The notes: generated by a model from the letters alone, not told the origin. A stretch of DNA of 64,000 bases from Herbaspirillum sp. WKF16 (GCF_028993615.1 NZ_CP118632.1:1612001-1676000); one strand, 5' to 3'. Positions 34,383 to 44,875 are shown, numbered from the stretch's first letter. Translations and numbers: made by a program.

Positions 34383-34964
34383 TCAGTTGAGGGGAATGAC
34401 GCTGTTGCCCGGCGCCAGCTGGAAGGCAGCCTGCTTCTTGGGCGTGGCCAGTTGTACGTCGATGCGCTGGAAGCCGGGGAAGGCGCGCAGCAGGCCTGCC
34501 GCATCCACGCTGTTGAGGGCGCCGGGGCTGGCGCAGACCAGGGTGAAGTCGCCGTCGAGGTCGGCGTGGCCGTCGTTGGGCGCGGCCTGCGGTGTGCTGA
34601 CGGCCTTTTCGCCCAGCAGCGCCGGCGGCAGCGCGGCCGATTCCAGCTGCACCTCGGCCGGCTTGCACTGGGCCGCGGCATCGGTGGCGAAGATGCCCGG
34701 GATGTCGCGCAGCATCCTGGCGGCCGCCTCCACGGTGTCCTTGTCCTTGGTGGAGGTGGCCGCGTGCTCGAAGCCGACCAGGTTGATCAACGGCGTATCG
34801 AGGTGCAGCGTCAGGGTGTTGCCTTCCAGCGCCACGTCCAGCTTGCCCACGCCGTGCACGTGCGCGGGATGGTTGCCATGGTGGTCGTGACCGTCGGCGG
34901 CCAGCGCGGGCAGGCAGGCGAGCGGGAACAGGATGAGGGGCAGGGCTTTGGTCAGTCGGGACAT
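34383..34964 (-). CDS. DUF2796 periplasmic zinc-binding protein, ZrgA-like
   Basis: 193 residues with a signal peptide ending ALAA and an immediate His-rich start (DGHDHHGNHPAHVHGVGKLDV), the DUF2796 signature. The core FEHAATSTKD, CKPAEVQLESA and FQRIDVQL follows. The Vibrio cholerae relative ZrgA binds zinc in the periplasm for a second zinc importer. It is the first gene of the minus-strand cluster and stands divergent from znuCBA across a repeat-rich control region. Zur control is inferred. Confidence 0.84.
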   Translation of the reverse strand: MSRLTKALPLILFPLACLPALAADGHDHHGNHPAHVHGVGKLDVALEGNTLTLHLDTPLINLVGFEHAATSTKDKDTVEAAARMLRDIPGIFATDAAAQCKPAEVQLESAALPPALLGEKAVSTPQAAPNDGHADLDGDFTLVCASPGALNSVDAAGLLRAFPGFQRIDVQLATPKKQAAFQLAPGNSVIPLN

Positions 34965-35057
34965 GAGCGGCTTTCCGGTTTGTAAGGGCGGACAGGGCGG
35001 GACAGGAGCTGGTTCAAGCTCGGCATTGTGAACCTGGCCGCCGGAAAAATTCAGTCT

Positions 35058-35121
35058 TGTTACATTCTGCAACAGGGTTGCATTATAATTCGGTCTTTCC
35101 CGATTGTTGCAACAGGGTTGC
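35058..35121. promoter_or_regulatory. Repeat-rich zinc control region, candidate Zur sites
   Basis: A near-palindrome TGTTACATTCTGCAACA (35058-35074), the palindrome ATTATAAT in GGTTGCATTATAATTCGG (35078-35095), and an exact 14-bp direct repeat TGCAACAGGGTTGC at 35068-35081 and 35108-35121, 40 nt apart. The repeat itself contains inverted GCAAC/GTTGC. This lies between two divergent zinc clusters, where Zur would act. Zur binding is inferred from gene content. Confidence 0.6.
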
Positions 35122-35224
35122 GCAAGATCCCGGGCGTATCCCCGGACTGCGGCCATTGTGTGCGTCTTTCTCCCATTTTCTCTTGCCCAGGTTCTCTGCC
35201 GTGTCGGTTTTTTCTCGTTTTTCG

Positions 35225-35332
35225 ATGAAGCAAGGCGTGCTCGCCAGCCCCTGGTGGCTGCGCGTGCTCGCCGTCCTGCCCGTGTGCCTGCTGCTGTGGC
35301 TGGGCGTCATGTGGGCGCTGGGCGAGGGCTGA
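35225..35332 (+). CDS. Putative 35-residue single-helix membrane protein before znuC
   Basis: The frame MKQGVLASPWWLRVLAVLPVCLLLWLGVMWALGEG (read 35225-35332) is mostly one membrane helix and ends 1 nt before the znuC ATG, so translation could be coupled. No clear ribosome site precedes the ATG; an in-frame GTG at 35201 would add eight residues. It may be a small transporter subunit or just a leader frame. Confidence 0.45.
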   Translation: MKQGVLASPWWLRVLAVLPVCLLLWLGVMWALGEG

Positions 35333-35333
35333 C

Positions 35334-36167
35334 ATGACCACCATGACCGCCGCCATCTCCCTGGAGAACCTGACCGTCAGCTACCGCCGGCATCCGGCCC
35401 TGCACCACGTCAACGGCGCCTTCGCGCGCGGGTCGCTGACCGCCGTGGTCGGCCCCAACGGCGCCGGCAAGAGCACGCTGCTCAAAAGCATGCTGGGGCT
35501 GGTGCGCTGCAATGATGGCCGCGTGGTCACCCACGTCGATGCCCGGCGCATCGCCTACCTGCCGCAGCAGGCCGAGATCGACCGCAGCTTCCCGATTTCG
35601 GTGCTGGACTGCGTGCTGCTGGGCTACTGGCAAGCCAAGGGCAACTGGGGTGGGATCGACGCCCAACTGGTCGAGCGCGCGCGCCGCGCGATGACCGCGG
35701 TGGGGTTGGAAGGCTTCGCCGCACGGCCGGTGTCGAGCCTCTCGGTGGGGCAATTCCAGCGCGTGCTGTTCGCCCGTATCCTGCTGCAGGACGCGGAGGT
35801 GATCCTGCTCGACGAACCCTTCAACGCCATCGACTCCCGCACCACCGGCGACCTGTTGCGCATCATCTCGGCGTGGCATGCGCAGCGCCGCACCGTGATC
35901 GCGGTGCTGCACGACCACGACCAGGTGCGCCGCGCCTTTCCGCAGACGCTGCTGCTGGCGCGCAACGTGGTGGCCTGGGGCGATACCGCCGAGGTCATGT
36001 GCGAGGAAAACCTGCTGCGCGCGCGCGCCATGGCCGAAGCCGTGGACGAGCACGCGGGCATCTGCGAGGTGAGCGAAGCCGATGTGCTGGCGCTGTCGCA
36101 CGCGCATGAGCACGGCCATGGCCATCGCCATCATCGCGGCGGCGCATCCGAAGGCGGTGCCCAATGA
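35334..36167 (+). CDS. znuC: Zinc ABC transporter ATP-binding protein ZnuC
   Basis: 277 residues with Walker A GPNGAGKST, Q-loop YLPQQAEIDRSFPISVLDCV (metal-importer type), signature LSVGQFQR and Walker B VILLDEPFNAID. The C-terminus is His-rich (HAHEHGHGHRHHRGG), a possible zinc sensor. It powers ZnuB. The start follows GGGCGAGGG, and the stop overlaps znuB by 4 nt. ZnuA and ZnuB follow, which supports zinc over manganese. Confidence 0.93.
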   Translation: MTTMTAAISLENLTVSYRRHPALHHVNGAFARGSLTAVVGPNGAGKSTLLKSMLGLVRCNDGRVVTHVDARRIAYLPQQAEIDRSFPISVLDCVLLGYWQAKGNWGGIDAQLVERARRAMTAVGLEGFAARPVSSLSVGQFQRVLFARILLQDAEVILLDEPFNAIDSRTTGDLLRIISAWHAQRRTVIAVLHDHDQVRRAFPQTLLLARNVVAWGDTAEVMCEENLLRARAMAEAVDEHAGICEVSEADVLALSHAHEHGHGHRHHRGGASEGGAQ

Positions 36168-37051
36168 CGCTGTGGTCCGCCTTGCACCAGTTCGCCGTCG
36201 AACCGTTCCAGGAGTTTTCCTTCATGCGCCGCGCCCTGGTGGCGGCCTTTGCGCTGGCGCTGGGCAGCGCGCCGCTGGGCGTGCTGCTGACGCTGCGGCG
36301 CATGAGCCTGTTCGGCGAGGCCCTGAGTCACGCGGTGCTGCCGGGCGTGGCGGTGGGCTTTATCTTCTTCGGCTTGTCGCTGCCGGCCTTGTCGATCGGC
36401 GGGTTCGCCGCCGGCGTGCTGGTGGTGGCGGTGGCCGGCTGGATCAGCCGCCACACCGAGCTCAAGGAAGACGCCAGCATGGCCGCCATCTATGTGGTGG
36501 CGCTGGCGCTGGGCGTGATCCTGATCTCGCGCCACGGCACCCAGCTCGACCTGTTGCACATCCTGTTCGGCAACGTGCTGGGCGTGGACAGCGAAGGCTT
36601 GCTGCTGATCGCCGGCGTGGCCAGCGCCAGCGTGCTGGCGATCGCCGCCCTGTATCGCGGCCTGCTGCTGGAGAGCTTCGACCCGGCCTACATGGCAGTG
36701 GGCGGGGGACGCAGCGGCGGCGCGATCTACCAGCAAGTGTTCCTGATGCTGGTGGTGATGAACCTGGTGGCCTCGTTCCAGACGCTGGGCACCCTGATGG
36801 CGGTCGGCCTGATGATGCTGCCGGCGGTCTCGGCGCGGCTGTGGCACGACACGCTGCCGGCCCAGCTGTGCAACAGCGTGCTGCAGGCGGCCGTCGCCGG
36901 TTATGCCGGGCTGCTGATTTCCTATTACGCCTCGGTGCCGTCGGGCCCGGTGATCATCGTCTGCGCCGGCGCGCTGTACGCCGCCTCGCTGCTGCTGGCG
37001 CCGCGCGGCTGGCTGCCGCGCCTGCTGCGCCGGCCGCACCTGCAGGGCTGA
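36164..37051 (+). CDS. znuB: Zinc ABC transporter permease ZnuB
   Basis: 295 residues with eight or nine helices of the ABC-3 family: FMRRALVAAFALALGSAPLGVLLTLRRMSLFGEALSHAVLPGVA is the classic N-terminal pattern, including the SHAVLPG ATPase-contact loop. A late MMLPAVSARLW also fits. Translationally coupled to znuC. Confidence 0.94.
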   Translation: MTLWSALHQFAVEPFQEFSFMRRALVAAFALALGSAPLGVLLTLRRMSLFGEALSHAVLPGVAVGFIFFGLSLPALSIGGFAAGVLVVAVAGWISRHTELKEDASMAAIYVVALALGVILISRHGTQLDLLHILFGNVLGVDSEGLLLIAGVASASVLAIAALYRGLLLESFDPAYMAVGGGRSGGAIYQQVFLMLVVMNLVASFQTLGTLMAVGLMMLPAVSARLWHDTLPAQLCNSVLQAAVAGYAGLLISYYASVPSGPVIIVCAGALYAASLLLAPRGWLPRLLRRPHLQG

Positions 37052-37080
37052 ATTCTTTCGTTATCGACTCCGGAGTCCGC

Positions 37081-38013
37081 ATGAGCTTGCTACGTCCCCT
37101 TTCCCTCCTGCTGGCCGGCCTGTCGCTGGCGGCCTGCCTGTCCGCGGCGGCTGCCGAGCGCATTCCGGTGGTGGCCAGCTTCAGCATCCTCGGCGACATC
37201 GTCGCCAACGTCGGCGGCGACCGCATCGCCGTGTCCACGCTGGTGGGTCCCGACGAGGACGCGCACGTGTTCCAGCCCGCGCCGGACGACATCAAGGCGG
37301 TCTCGCGCGCCAGGCTGGTGGTGGTCAACGGCCTGGGCTTCGAGGGCTGGATGGAGCGCCTGGCGCAATCGGCCAACTACCGCGGCGCCATCGTGACGGC
37401 GTCGGCCGGCATCCAGGCCCGCGAGCGCGCCGAGGAAGAGCATGACGAGCACGGCCATGAAGGGCACGATCACCATCACGGTCGCGACGACCCGCACGCC
37501 TGGCAGGATCCGCAGAACGTGATCGTCTACGCGCGCAACATCGCCGCCGCGCTGGGCAAACTGGATCCGGCGGGGGCCGATCTCTACAGGAAGAACGGCG
37601 AAGCCTACGTCGCCCGGCTGCAGGAGCTGGACCGCTGGGCCGCCGCGCAGTTCGCGCAGATCCCTGCGGCCAAGCGCCGCGTGATCACCTCGCATGACGC
37701 CTTCGAGTACTACGGCGCGCGCTACAAAGTACGCTTCCTGGCGGCGCAGGGCGTGTCCACCGACAGCGAGCCGAGCGCCCGGGAAATGGCGGCGCTGATC
37801 CGCCAGATCCGCGCCGAGAAGATCAAGGCATTGTTCTTCGAGAACATGGCCAATCCCAAGCTGCTGCAGCAGATCGGCCGCGAGGCGGGTGTCACCGCCG
37901 GCGGCAAGCTGTATGCCGACGCCCTGTCCAAGGCGGGCGGCCCGGCGCCGGACTACCTCTCGCTGATGCGCTACAACACCACCCAGCTGCTGGAAAAGAT
38001 CCGCCTCAACTGA
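37081..38013 (+). CDS. znuA: Zinc ABC transporter substrate-binding protein ZnuA
   Basis: 310 residues with a signal peptide (cleavage near SAAAA-ER), VVASFSILGDIVANVGGDRI, LVGPDEDAHVFQPAPDDIKA (first ligand His), a His/Asp/Glu-rich loop (about residues 119-140: HDEHGHEGHDHHHGRDD), DPHAWQDPQNV, VITSHDAFEYYGARYKV and a late LYADALSK. This is the cluster A-I zinc-binding protein pattern. GGAGTCC precedes the ATG. Third gene of znuCBA. Confidence 0.94.
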   Translation: MSLLRPLSLLLAGLSLAACLSAAAAERIPVVASFSILGDIVANVGGDRIAVSTLVGPDEDAHVFQPAPDDIKAVSRARLVVVNGLGFEGWMERLAQSANYRGAIVTASAGIQARERAEEEHDEHGHEGHDHHHGRDDPHAWQDPQNVIVYARNIAAALGKLDPAGADLYRKNGEAYVARLQELDRWAAAQFAQIPAAKRRVITSHDAFEYYGARYKVRFLAAQGVSTDSEPSAREMAALIRQIRAEKIKALFFENMANPKLLQQIGREAGVTAGGKLYADALSKAGGPAPDYLSLMRYNTTQLLEKIRLN

Positions 38014-38061
38014 GGCCGGGCCGGCGCGCGCCAAAGCCAAATCGCGTATCCTTGTGGGCCG

Positions 38062-38086
38062 CATGCCGGGCGGTGCGCCCGGCATG
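38062..38086 (+). terminator. Hairpin downstream of znuA
   Basis: Perfect 10-bp stem CATGCCGGGC/GCCCGGCATG with a 5-nt loop but no T-run. It may terminate weakly or protect the znu mRNA end. Confidence 0.4.
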
Positions 38087-38117
38087 TTCCAACGAACCCA
38101 ACAAGGAGAAGACAAGC

Positions 38118-38435
38118 ATGAGCACCATCACCGTCGTGGCCATCATCACCGCCAAGTCCGGCAAGCGCGAGGAACTGCTCAACATCGCCCGCGCCAACCT
38201 GGCCGCCGTGCGCGCCGAAGAGGGCTGCATCGAGTACAGCCTGGTCATCGATGTCGACGGCTTCGGCCCCAACCAGGCGCCGATGGGCCCGGACACCTTC
38301 GCCTTCGTCGAGAAGTGGGGCAGCGAAGACGCGCTGAAGCTGCACTTCACGCTGCCGCACATGGCCGACTATCGCGAGAAGTCCAAGGACCTGATCGCCG
38401 ATCGCAAGGTGCATGTGCTGAAGTCGGCGGACTGA
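38118..38435 (+). CDS. Antibiotic biosynthesis monooxygenase (ABM) domain protein, putative quinol monooxygenase
   Basis: 105 residues: VVAIITAKSGKREELLNIAR, RAEEGCIEYSLVIDVDGFG, TFAFVEKWGSEDALKLHFTLPHM. These are the ABM/YgiN ferredoxin-like fold, with the conserved EKW and H-(x)n-PH pattern. Such dimeric proteins act as cofactor-free quinol oxygenases or have unknown substrates. AAGGAG lies 9 nt before the ATG. It stands alone between znuA and a repeat pair. Confidence 0.85.
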   Translation: MSTITVVAIITAKSGKREELLNIARANLAAVRAEEGCIEYSLVIDVDGFGPNQAPMGPDTFAFVEKWGSEDALKLHFTLPHMADYREKSKDLIADRKVHVLKSAD

Positions 38436-38453
38436 ACGGCGGCTAAGGCCGCG

Positions 38454-38534
38454 GGGCCCCTGCTTTCGCAGGGGCGACGGAGGCCAGGTTTGCCGCCAGT
38501 CTGTCGTTCCTGCGAAAGCAGGAACCCAGTGTCG
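38454..38534. repeat. Pair of inverted palindromic intergenic repeats
   Basis: Left unit 38454-38478 (GGGCCCCTGCTTTCGCAGGG, then GCGAC) and right unit 38503-38534 (GTCGTTCCTGCGAAAGCAGG, then AACCCAGTGTCG). Same layout as 13985-14092 and 41046-41131, again between two converging genes. Confidence 0.75.
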
Positions 38535-38562
38535 TAAAGGCAGGCCCGATCGGGATCTTGCC

Positions 38563-39501
38563 TCAATGCTCCCCAGGGAAGTCCGCCGGATGCGTATGTC
38601 CCTGATCGAAGGCGGAAGCCTGCCCCATCTGCATCAGCCACGTGATGAAGGTCTTCAGCGCCGGGTTCGAATCGGCCGCGCTGCGGTACATCATGTGGAA
38701 TCCCTCCCCATGCAGCACCACCTCCGGGAACAGCTGGATCAGCCGCCCGTGCGAGAGATCGTCGTCCACCAGCGCCAGCGTGCCCATGGCCACGCCCAGG
38801 TCGGTGGCGGCCGCCTGCAGGCTCAGGAAGAAATGTTCGTAGACCGTGCCCGGCATCTTGCGGCGCACCGCCACGCCGGCCTTGCTCAGCCACTGCGACC
38901 AGGCCGCCGAGCGGCTTGAGAGGTGGATCAGCGGCACCTCCACCAGGTCGCGCGGCACCTTCACCGGATGCAGCTCCAGGAAGTGCGGCGAGGCCAGCGG
39001 CACCGAGACGTCGTCCAGGAAGCGCACGCACTCGTAGCCGCTGCGCTCCAGCGGGCTGCGCCACAGGATGACATCGAAGGGATCCTTCACGTCCTCGAAG
39101 TATTCGGACATGGTGGTGGTCACGCGCACCTCGATGCGCGGGTTGTCGATCTGGAACTGCGACAGGCGCGGGATCAGCCAGCGCATCGCCACCGAGGGCG
39201 CGGCGATCAGGCGCACCACGCGCCCCTTGCCGGCCAGCGTCAGCTGTTCGGCCGCCAGCGCGATGCGGTCCAGGCTGGCTTTCACCTCGCCATAGAAGGC
39301 CAGCGCCGCCTCTGTTGGCTCCACGCCACGCGACTGGCGTAAAAACAACGGCTGCTCGAAATGCTCCTCCAGCGATTTGATCTGCTGGCTGACCGCGCTG
39401 TGGGTGATGAAGAGCTCACTGGCCGCCAGCGTCAGACTCCGCGTCCGGACTGCCGCTTCGAACACCTTGAGGGCCTTGAGCGGGGGGAGGGAAGAAGACA
39501 T
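38563..39501 (-). CDS. LysR family regulator (GcvA-like)
   Basis: 312 residues: LPPLKALKVFEAAVRTRSLT at the N-terminus and HSAVSQQIKSLEEHFEQPLF in the recognition helix, both GcvA-like, followed by an effector domain with RLIAAPSVAMRWLIPRLSQF. I chose the ATG at 39501 over a 24-codon extension. Divergent from a small protein gene 103 nt away. The target is unknown. Confidence 0.85.
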   Translation of the reverse strand: MSSSLPPLKALKVFEAAVRTRSLTLAASELFITHSAVSQQIKSLEEHFEQPLFLRQSRGVEPTEAALAFYGEVKASLDRIALAAEQLTLAGKGRVVRLIAAPSVAMRWLIPRLSQFQIDNPRIEVRVTTTMSEYFEDVKDPFDVILWRSPLERSGYECVRFLDDVSVPLASPHFLELHPVKVPRDLVEVPLIHLSSRSAAWSQWLSKAGVAVRRKMPGTVYEHFFLSLQAAATDLGVAMGTLALVDDDLSHGRLIQLFPEVVLHGEGFHMMYRSAADSNPALKTFITWLMQMGQASAFDQGHTHPADFPGEH

Positions 39502-39604
39502 GATGTAAGAAAAACTTATATATGTGTCGGAAAATGTTGCTTTGCAAAAGCCGGGGGCAACCTTATTCTTCAATCACCGAAACGTTTAACAGTGAAAGAA
39601 GATC

Positions 39605-39859
39605 ATGTCTACCATCAGTATATTTGCAAAAGATGCCGGTTTTTCTAACAATATGCGCGCCCTGGTCGAGCTGGCCAAGTTTGCCGTCCAGCAAGTCCTC
39701 TCGGCGCATGCCCTCAAGCCGGTGCGCAACGACGCCGCCGACACCCACGATGCCGCCTATTTCGAAGGCGTCGCCGACCATGCTGAACTGGAAAACCGCC
39801 TGCGCCAGCTGGAAAACGGCCACCTGCACGCCGTGTGGAAACTGCAATCGCAGATCTGA
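39605..39859 (+). CDS. Small soluble protein of unknown function
   Basis: 84 residues, no signal or helix anchor. The C-terminal half, YFEGVADHAELENRLRQLEN, looks like a short amphipathic coiled coil and recalls small betaproteobacterial proteins (DUF3563-like), but I cannot confirm a family. GAAAGAAG precedes the ATG. It is divergent from the LysR gene, which may control it. Confidence 0.62.
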   Translation: MSTISIFAKDAGFSNNMRALVELAKFAVQQVLSAHALKPVRNDAADTHDAAYFEGVADHAELENRLRQLENGHLHAVWKLQSQI

Positions 39860-40060
39860 ACCGCCGGCCGCAGCCAGCAATACCAGGCCTGATGCGCCTG
39901 AAGCAATAATCGAAGAGACCGGCTCCTGACGCAAGACGAATACGGGAGCTGAAGGCCGAAGCGGCGCAACGCCGGAAAAGGCAGCTGAGAACAGCATCAC
40001 CGGGTAACCCGGCGCCGTCGATGGAGATACGATCCGGCGCCCGGGGTTTGATCCCGCCCC

Positions 40061-40085
40061 ATCCCCGCTCATGCGGGGATTTGTC
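40061..40085 (+). terminator. Terminator-like hairpin after the small protein gene
   Basis: Perfect 8-bp stem ATCCCCGC/GCGGGGAT with a TCAT loop, then TTGTCGTTT. A weak T-tract. Confidence 0.5.
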
Positions 40086-40118
40086 GTTTACGGGCCGGCC
40101 TTGCGAGCGCCGGCCATG

Positions 40119-40142
40119 AAAAAGCCCGGCATCGGCCGGGCT
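40119..40142 (-). terminator. Intrinsic terminator of the glycosylase-like gene
   Basis: On the minus strand AGCCCGGC/GCCGGGCT with a 4-nt loop is followed by TTTTC. It lies 19 nt beyond the stop codon. Confidence 0.75.
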
Positions 40143-40160
40143 CGTCTCATGCGGACTTTC

Positions 40161-40961
40161 TTATGCGGGCTTCTTCAGCAGCCGCATGTCGCCGAAGAGT
40201 TTTTGCATCCCGCTGTGTTCGATGAAGCTCAGGTTGTAGGGATGCTCGGCCACCGCGCGCGGGAAACGCTCCACCAGTGGCAGGTCGCGCAACTGTTCGG
40301 CGATCTTGCCCCACAGGACCAGCGTGGGCAAGGGCGCCCCGCTTGCCTGGGCATGCTCGGCCAGCGCGCGCAGGACAGTGTCGAAGAAGGGCTTCCAGGC
40401 GCGGGCATCCTTGACCGGCGCCACGTGTGCGCGAAACACCAGGCTGGCGTTGAGCAGCAGGAAGCCGTGGCCCTCCAGGTTGGCCTGCAGCTCGGCCAGG
40501 GTCTGCACGGTGCCGCCGGCATCCGCCTGCGCTTGCGCCGAGATGCCGGCCAGCGCGTCGCCGCTGGTGTTGCCGGCCTGCAGCGCGCCGTCCGCCACCA
40601 GCAGCATCTTCATGAAGTTGCGCAGCGAGGTGGCGCGGTTGACCTGCTTCGACAAGCCCTTGTCCGACCATAGCGAACCCACCGCGCCATCCATGAAGCA
40701 CACGCCGGTGGCGCTGGCCGCGCGCGGGTAGGGGCCTTCCCCCACCAGCACGTAGCGCACCGCGCCGATAGGCTGCCTGAAGGCCGCAAACAGGCGACCT
40801 TCGGTGGGCAGATAGTTGTCCTGCGCCAGCGCATCGAGATAAACCGGATCGGCCTTGGTGATCGCTTCCAGGCCGGCGCGCAGGGCCGCGTGCCAGGAGG
40901 GATCGGCGGTCTGGATCAGGCCCGGCAGGTCTGCGGGCAGGGAAGTGGAGGGCGTGGTCAT
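40161..40961 (-). CDS. Uracil-DNA glycosylase-like protein with altered active-site motif
   Basis: 266 residues with the layout of family 1 uracil-DNA glycosylases. GEGPYP (74-79) sits where Ung has GQDPYH, LLLNASLVF (168-176) keeps the uracil-binding Asn, VLWGKIA matches, and HPYNLSF (240-246) stands for HPSPLS. The water-activating Asp and following His of motif A are replaced by Gly and Pro. It may have a changed activity, bind DNA without cutting, or belong to a divergent subfamily. It is separate from uvrB, which lies tail to head beyond a repeat. Confidence 0.72.
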   Translation of the reverse strand: MTTPSTSLPADLPGLIQTADPSWHAALRAGLEAITKADPVYLDALAQDNYLPTEGRLFAAFRQPIGAVRYVLVGEGPYPRAASATGVCFMDGAVGSLWSDKGLSKQVNRATSLRNFMKMLLVADGALQAGNTSGDALAGISAQAQADAGGTVQTLAELQANLEGHGFLLLNASLVFRAHVAPVKDARAWKPFFDTVLRALAEHAQASGAPLPTLVLWGKIAEQLRDLPLVERFPRAVAEHPYNLSFIEHSGMQKLFGDMRLLKKPA

Positions 40962-41045
40962 GGAGAAGATTGCCGGAGGACGTCATCGGAAAGGCGGGAT
41001 TGTATAACGGCGGATGGGTGCGGCCTCCTCGGCGTCTGGATGAGC

Positions 41046-41131
41046 GACACCGGGTTCCTGCTTTCGCAGGAACGACAGGTAACTGAAATTTCAATCACCG
41101 TCGCCCCTGCGAAAGCAGGGGCCCAGCGTCG
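41046..41131. repeat. Pair of inverted palindromic intergenic repeats
   Basis: Left unit 41046-41076 (GACACCGGGTTCCTGCTTTC, then GCAGGAACGAC) and right unit 41100-41131 (GTCGCCCCTGCGAAAGCAGG, then GGCCCAGCGTCG). The same family as 38454-38534, with nearly identical loops. Located between uvrB and the glycosylase-like gene. Confidence 0.75.
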
Positions 41132-41145
41132 TTTCCTGCGTACCG

Positions 41146-43227
<2,082 letters not shown>

Positions 43228-43559
43228 GATGGTCGGTAACCTGTACGGTGGAGATTTGCCCGCTGCCGGCGCCGCCGCCAAGTCGGAAGGGGACGTTGCG
43301 GGCCGGAAATGCCGTGGGTGCGAATAGGGCGCAAATGCTGCCGAAATGCCCAACTTCAAGCGCGACAGGGCCGCCTCATATGTCGATTCCGCATGGCTCC
43401 ATGCAGATTCGGCCTGCTTTTACAGCAGCCTGTATCTGTGATTGGGCATCGACATTTGCTAGAATGCGGTGTTGCAAAACGGTGCATGGACGGCAATCCC
43501 CGCCGTGCACCCATTCTCTCTGCAGCGCTTTGTTGCAGCTAACTTTTCATGTTATCACG
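43228..43559. other. Divergent promoter region of uvrB and the aminotransferase gene
   Basis: 332 nt with no gene. It must hold both promoters. A possible -10 TAGAAT (43459-43464) is visible for the plus strand without a convincing -35. I see no LexA box. Confidence 0.45.
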
Positions 43560-44777
43560 ATGAACGCACCTGTCTCCGCCTCCCTGTTCTCCGCCATCGA
43601 AATGGCGCCCCGCGACCCTATCCTGGGCGTGACCGAAGCCTACAACGCCGACAAGAATCCGGCCAAAACCAACCTGGGCGTGGGCGTGTATTACGACGAC
43701 AATGGCAAGGTGCCGCTGCTGCAATGCGTGCGCCAGGCTGAGGCTGAGCTGATCGCCAAGCTGGCTCCGCGCACCTACCTGCCCATCGACGGCCTGGCTA
43801 CCTATGACCGCGCGGTGCAGGAGCTGGTGTTCGGCGCAGGCAGCGCCGTCGTGAACGAAAAGCGCGCCATCACCGTGCAGGCCGTGGGCGGCACCGGCGC
43901 CCTGAAGCTGGGCGCGGACTTCCTGAAGCACTTCTCCGCCGCCGGCACCGAAGTCTGGATCAGCGACCCGAGCTGGGAGAACCACCGCGCGCTGTTCGAA
44001 ATGGCCGGCTTCAAGGTCAACGCCTATCCCTACTACGACGCCTCGACCCGCGGCGTGAACTTCGCCGGCATGCTGGACGCCCTGAAGACCATGAAGTCCG
44101 GTTCCGTGGTGCTGCTGCACGCGTGCTGCCACAACCCGACCGGCGCCGACCTCACCGACGAGCAATGGACCCAGGTCATCGACGTGGTCACCTCGCGCGG
44201 CCTGGTGCCGTTCCTGGACATGGCCTACCAGGGCTTCGGCGACGGCATCGAGGAAGACGGCCAGGTGGTGCGCCGCTTCGCCGACGCCGGCGGTCCGCTG
44301 TTCGTGTCGAACTCCTTCTCCAAGTCCTTCTCGCTGTACGGCGAGCGCGTCGGCGCACTGTCGATCGCCGCGGCCAGCGCCGAGGAAGCCGCCCGCGTGC
44401 TGTCGCAATTGAAGCGCGTGGTCCGCACCAACTACTCCAACCCGCCGATCCACGGCGGCCAGGTCGTGGCCACCACGCTGGCCTCGCCGGAACTGCGCAA
44501 GCTGTGGGAAGACGAGCTGGCGGAGATGCGCGTGCGCATCCGCGAAATGCGCCAGCTGCTGGTCGCCAAGCTGAAGGAAAAGGCTCCGGCCCACGACTTC
44601 GACTTCGTGATCAAGCAACGCGGCATGTTCTCCTACTCCGGCCTGACCAAGGCCCAGGTGGATCGCCTGCGCAACGAGTTCTCGATCTACGCGGTGGACA
44701 CCGGCCGCATCTGCGTGGCCGCGCTCAACACCAAGAACATCGACGTCGTGGTCGACGCGATCGCCAAGGTTCTGTAA
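43560..44777 (+). CDS. Aromatic/aspartate aminotransferase (TyrB/AspC family, class I)
   Basis: 405 residues with the class I-alpha pattern: RDPILGVTEAYNADKNPAKT, LGVGVYYDDNGKVPLL, YLPIDGLATYDRAVQ, DPSWENHRALF, CCHNPTGADLT, Lys255 in SNSFSKSFSLYGERVG (PLP Schiff base) and a late Arg for the carboxylate. It transfers amino groups between aromatic amino acids or aspartate and 2-oxoglutarate. Similarity to both AspC and TyrB prevents a firm choice. The ATG at 43560 fits family length; no strong ribosome site. Confidence 0.9.
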   Translation: MNAPVSASLFSAIEMAPRDPILGVTEAYNADKNPAKTNLGVGVYYDDNGKVPLLQCVRQAEAELIAKLAPRTYLPIDGLATYDRAVQELVFGAGSAVVNEKRAITVQAVGGTGALKLGADFLKHFSAAGTEVWISDPSWENHRALFEMAGFKVNAYPYYDASTRGVNFAGMLDALKTMKSGSVVLLHACCHNPTGADLTDEQWTQVIDVVTSRGLVPFLDMAYQGFGDGIEEDGQVVRRFADAGGPLFVSNSFSKSFSLYGERVGALSIAAASAEEAARVLSQLKRVVRTNYSNPPIHGGQVVATTLASPELRKLWEDELAEMRVRIREMRQLLVAKLKEKAPAHDFDFVIKQRGMFSYSGLTKAQVDRLRNEFSIYAVDTGRICVAALNTKNIDVVVDAIAKVL

Positions 44778-44831
44778 CGCTCGCACGGGCCGTTTCCTTG
44801 TCCCCGGGGAAACGGTTCGGCTGAAAAAGTT

Positions 44832-44860
44832 TTGACAGAACGCAAAATTCACGTCATAAT
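44832..44860 (+). promoter_or_regulatory. Strong sigma-70 promoter of the first tRNA-Asn
   Basis: -35 TTGACA (44832-44837), 17-nt spacer, -10 CATAAT (44855-44860). The mature tRNA begins 15 nt further on. Confidence 0.82.
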
Positions 44861-44875
44861 CTTTTTCTCAGCTGT

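Larger units (their letters stand above)
39860..40160. other. Intergenic region with two opposing terminators
   Basis: 301 nt between a plus-strand and a minus-strand gene. Apart from the hairpins at 40061-40085 and 40119-40142 I see nothing in it. Confidence 0.5.

Noticed and set aside
43228..43559. LexA/SOS box upstream of uvrB
   Set aside because: I found no CTGT-N8-ACAG element in the gap, so SOS control cannot be claimed.
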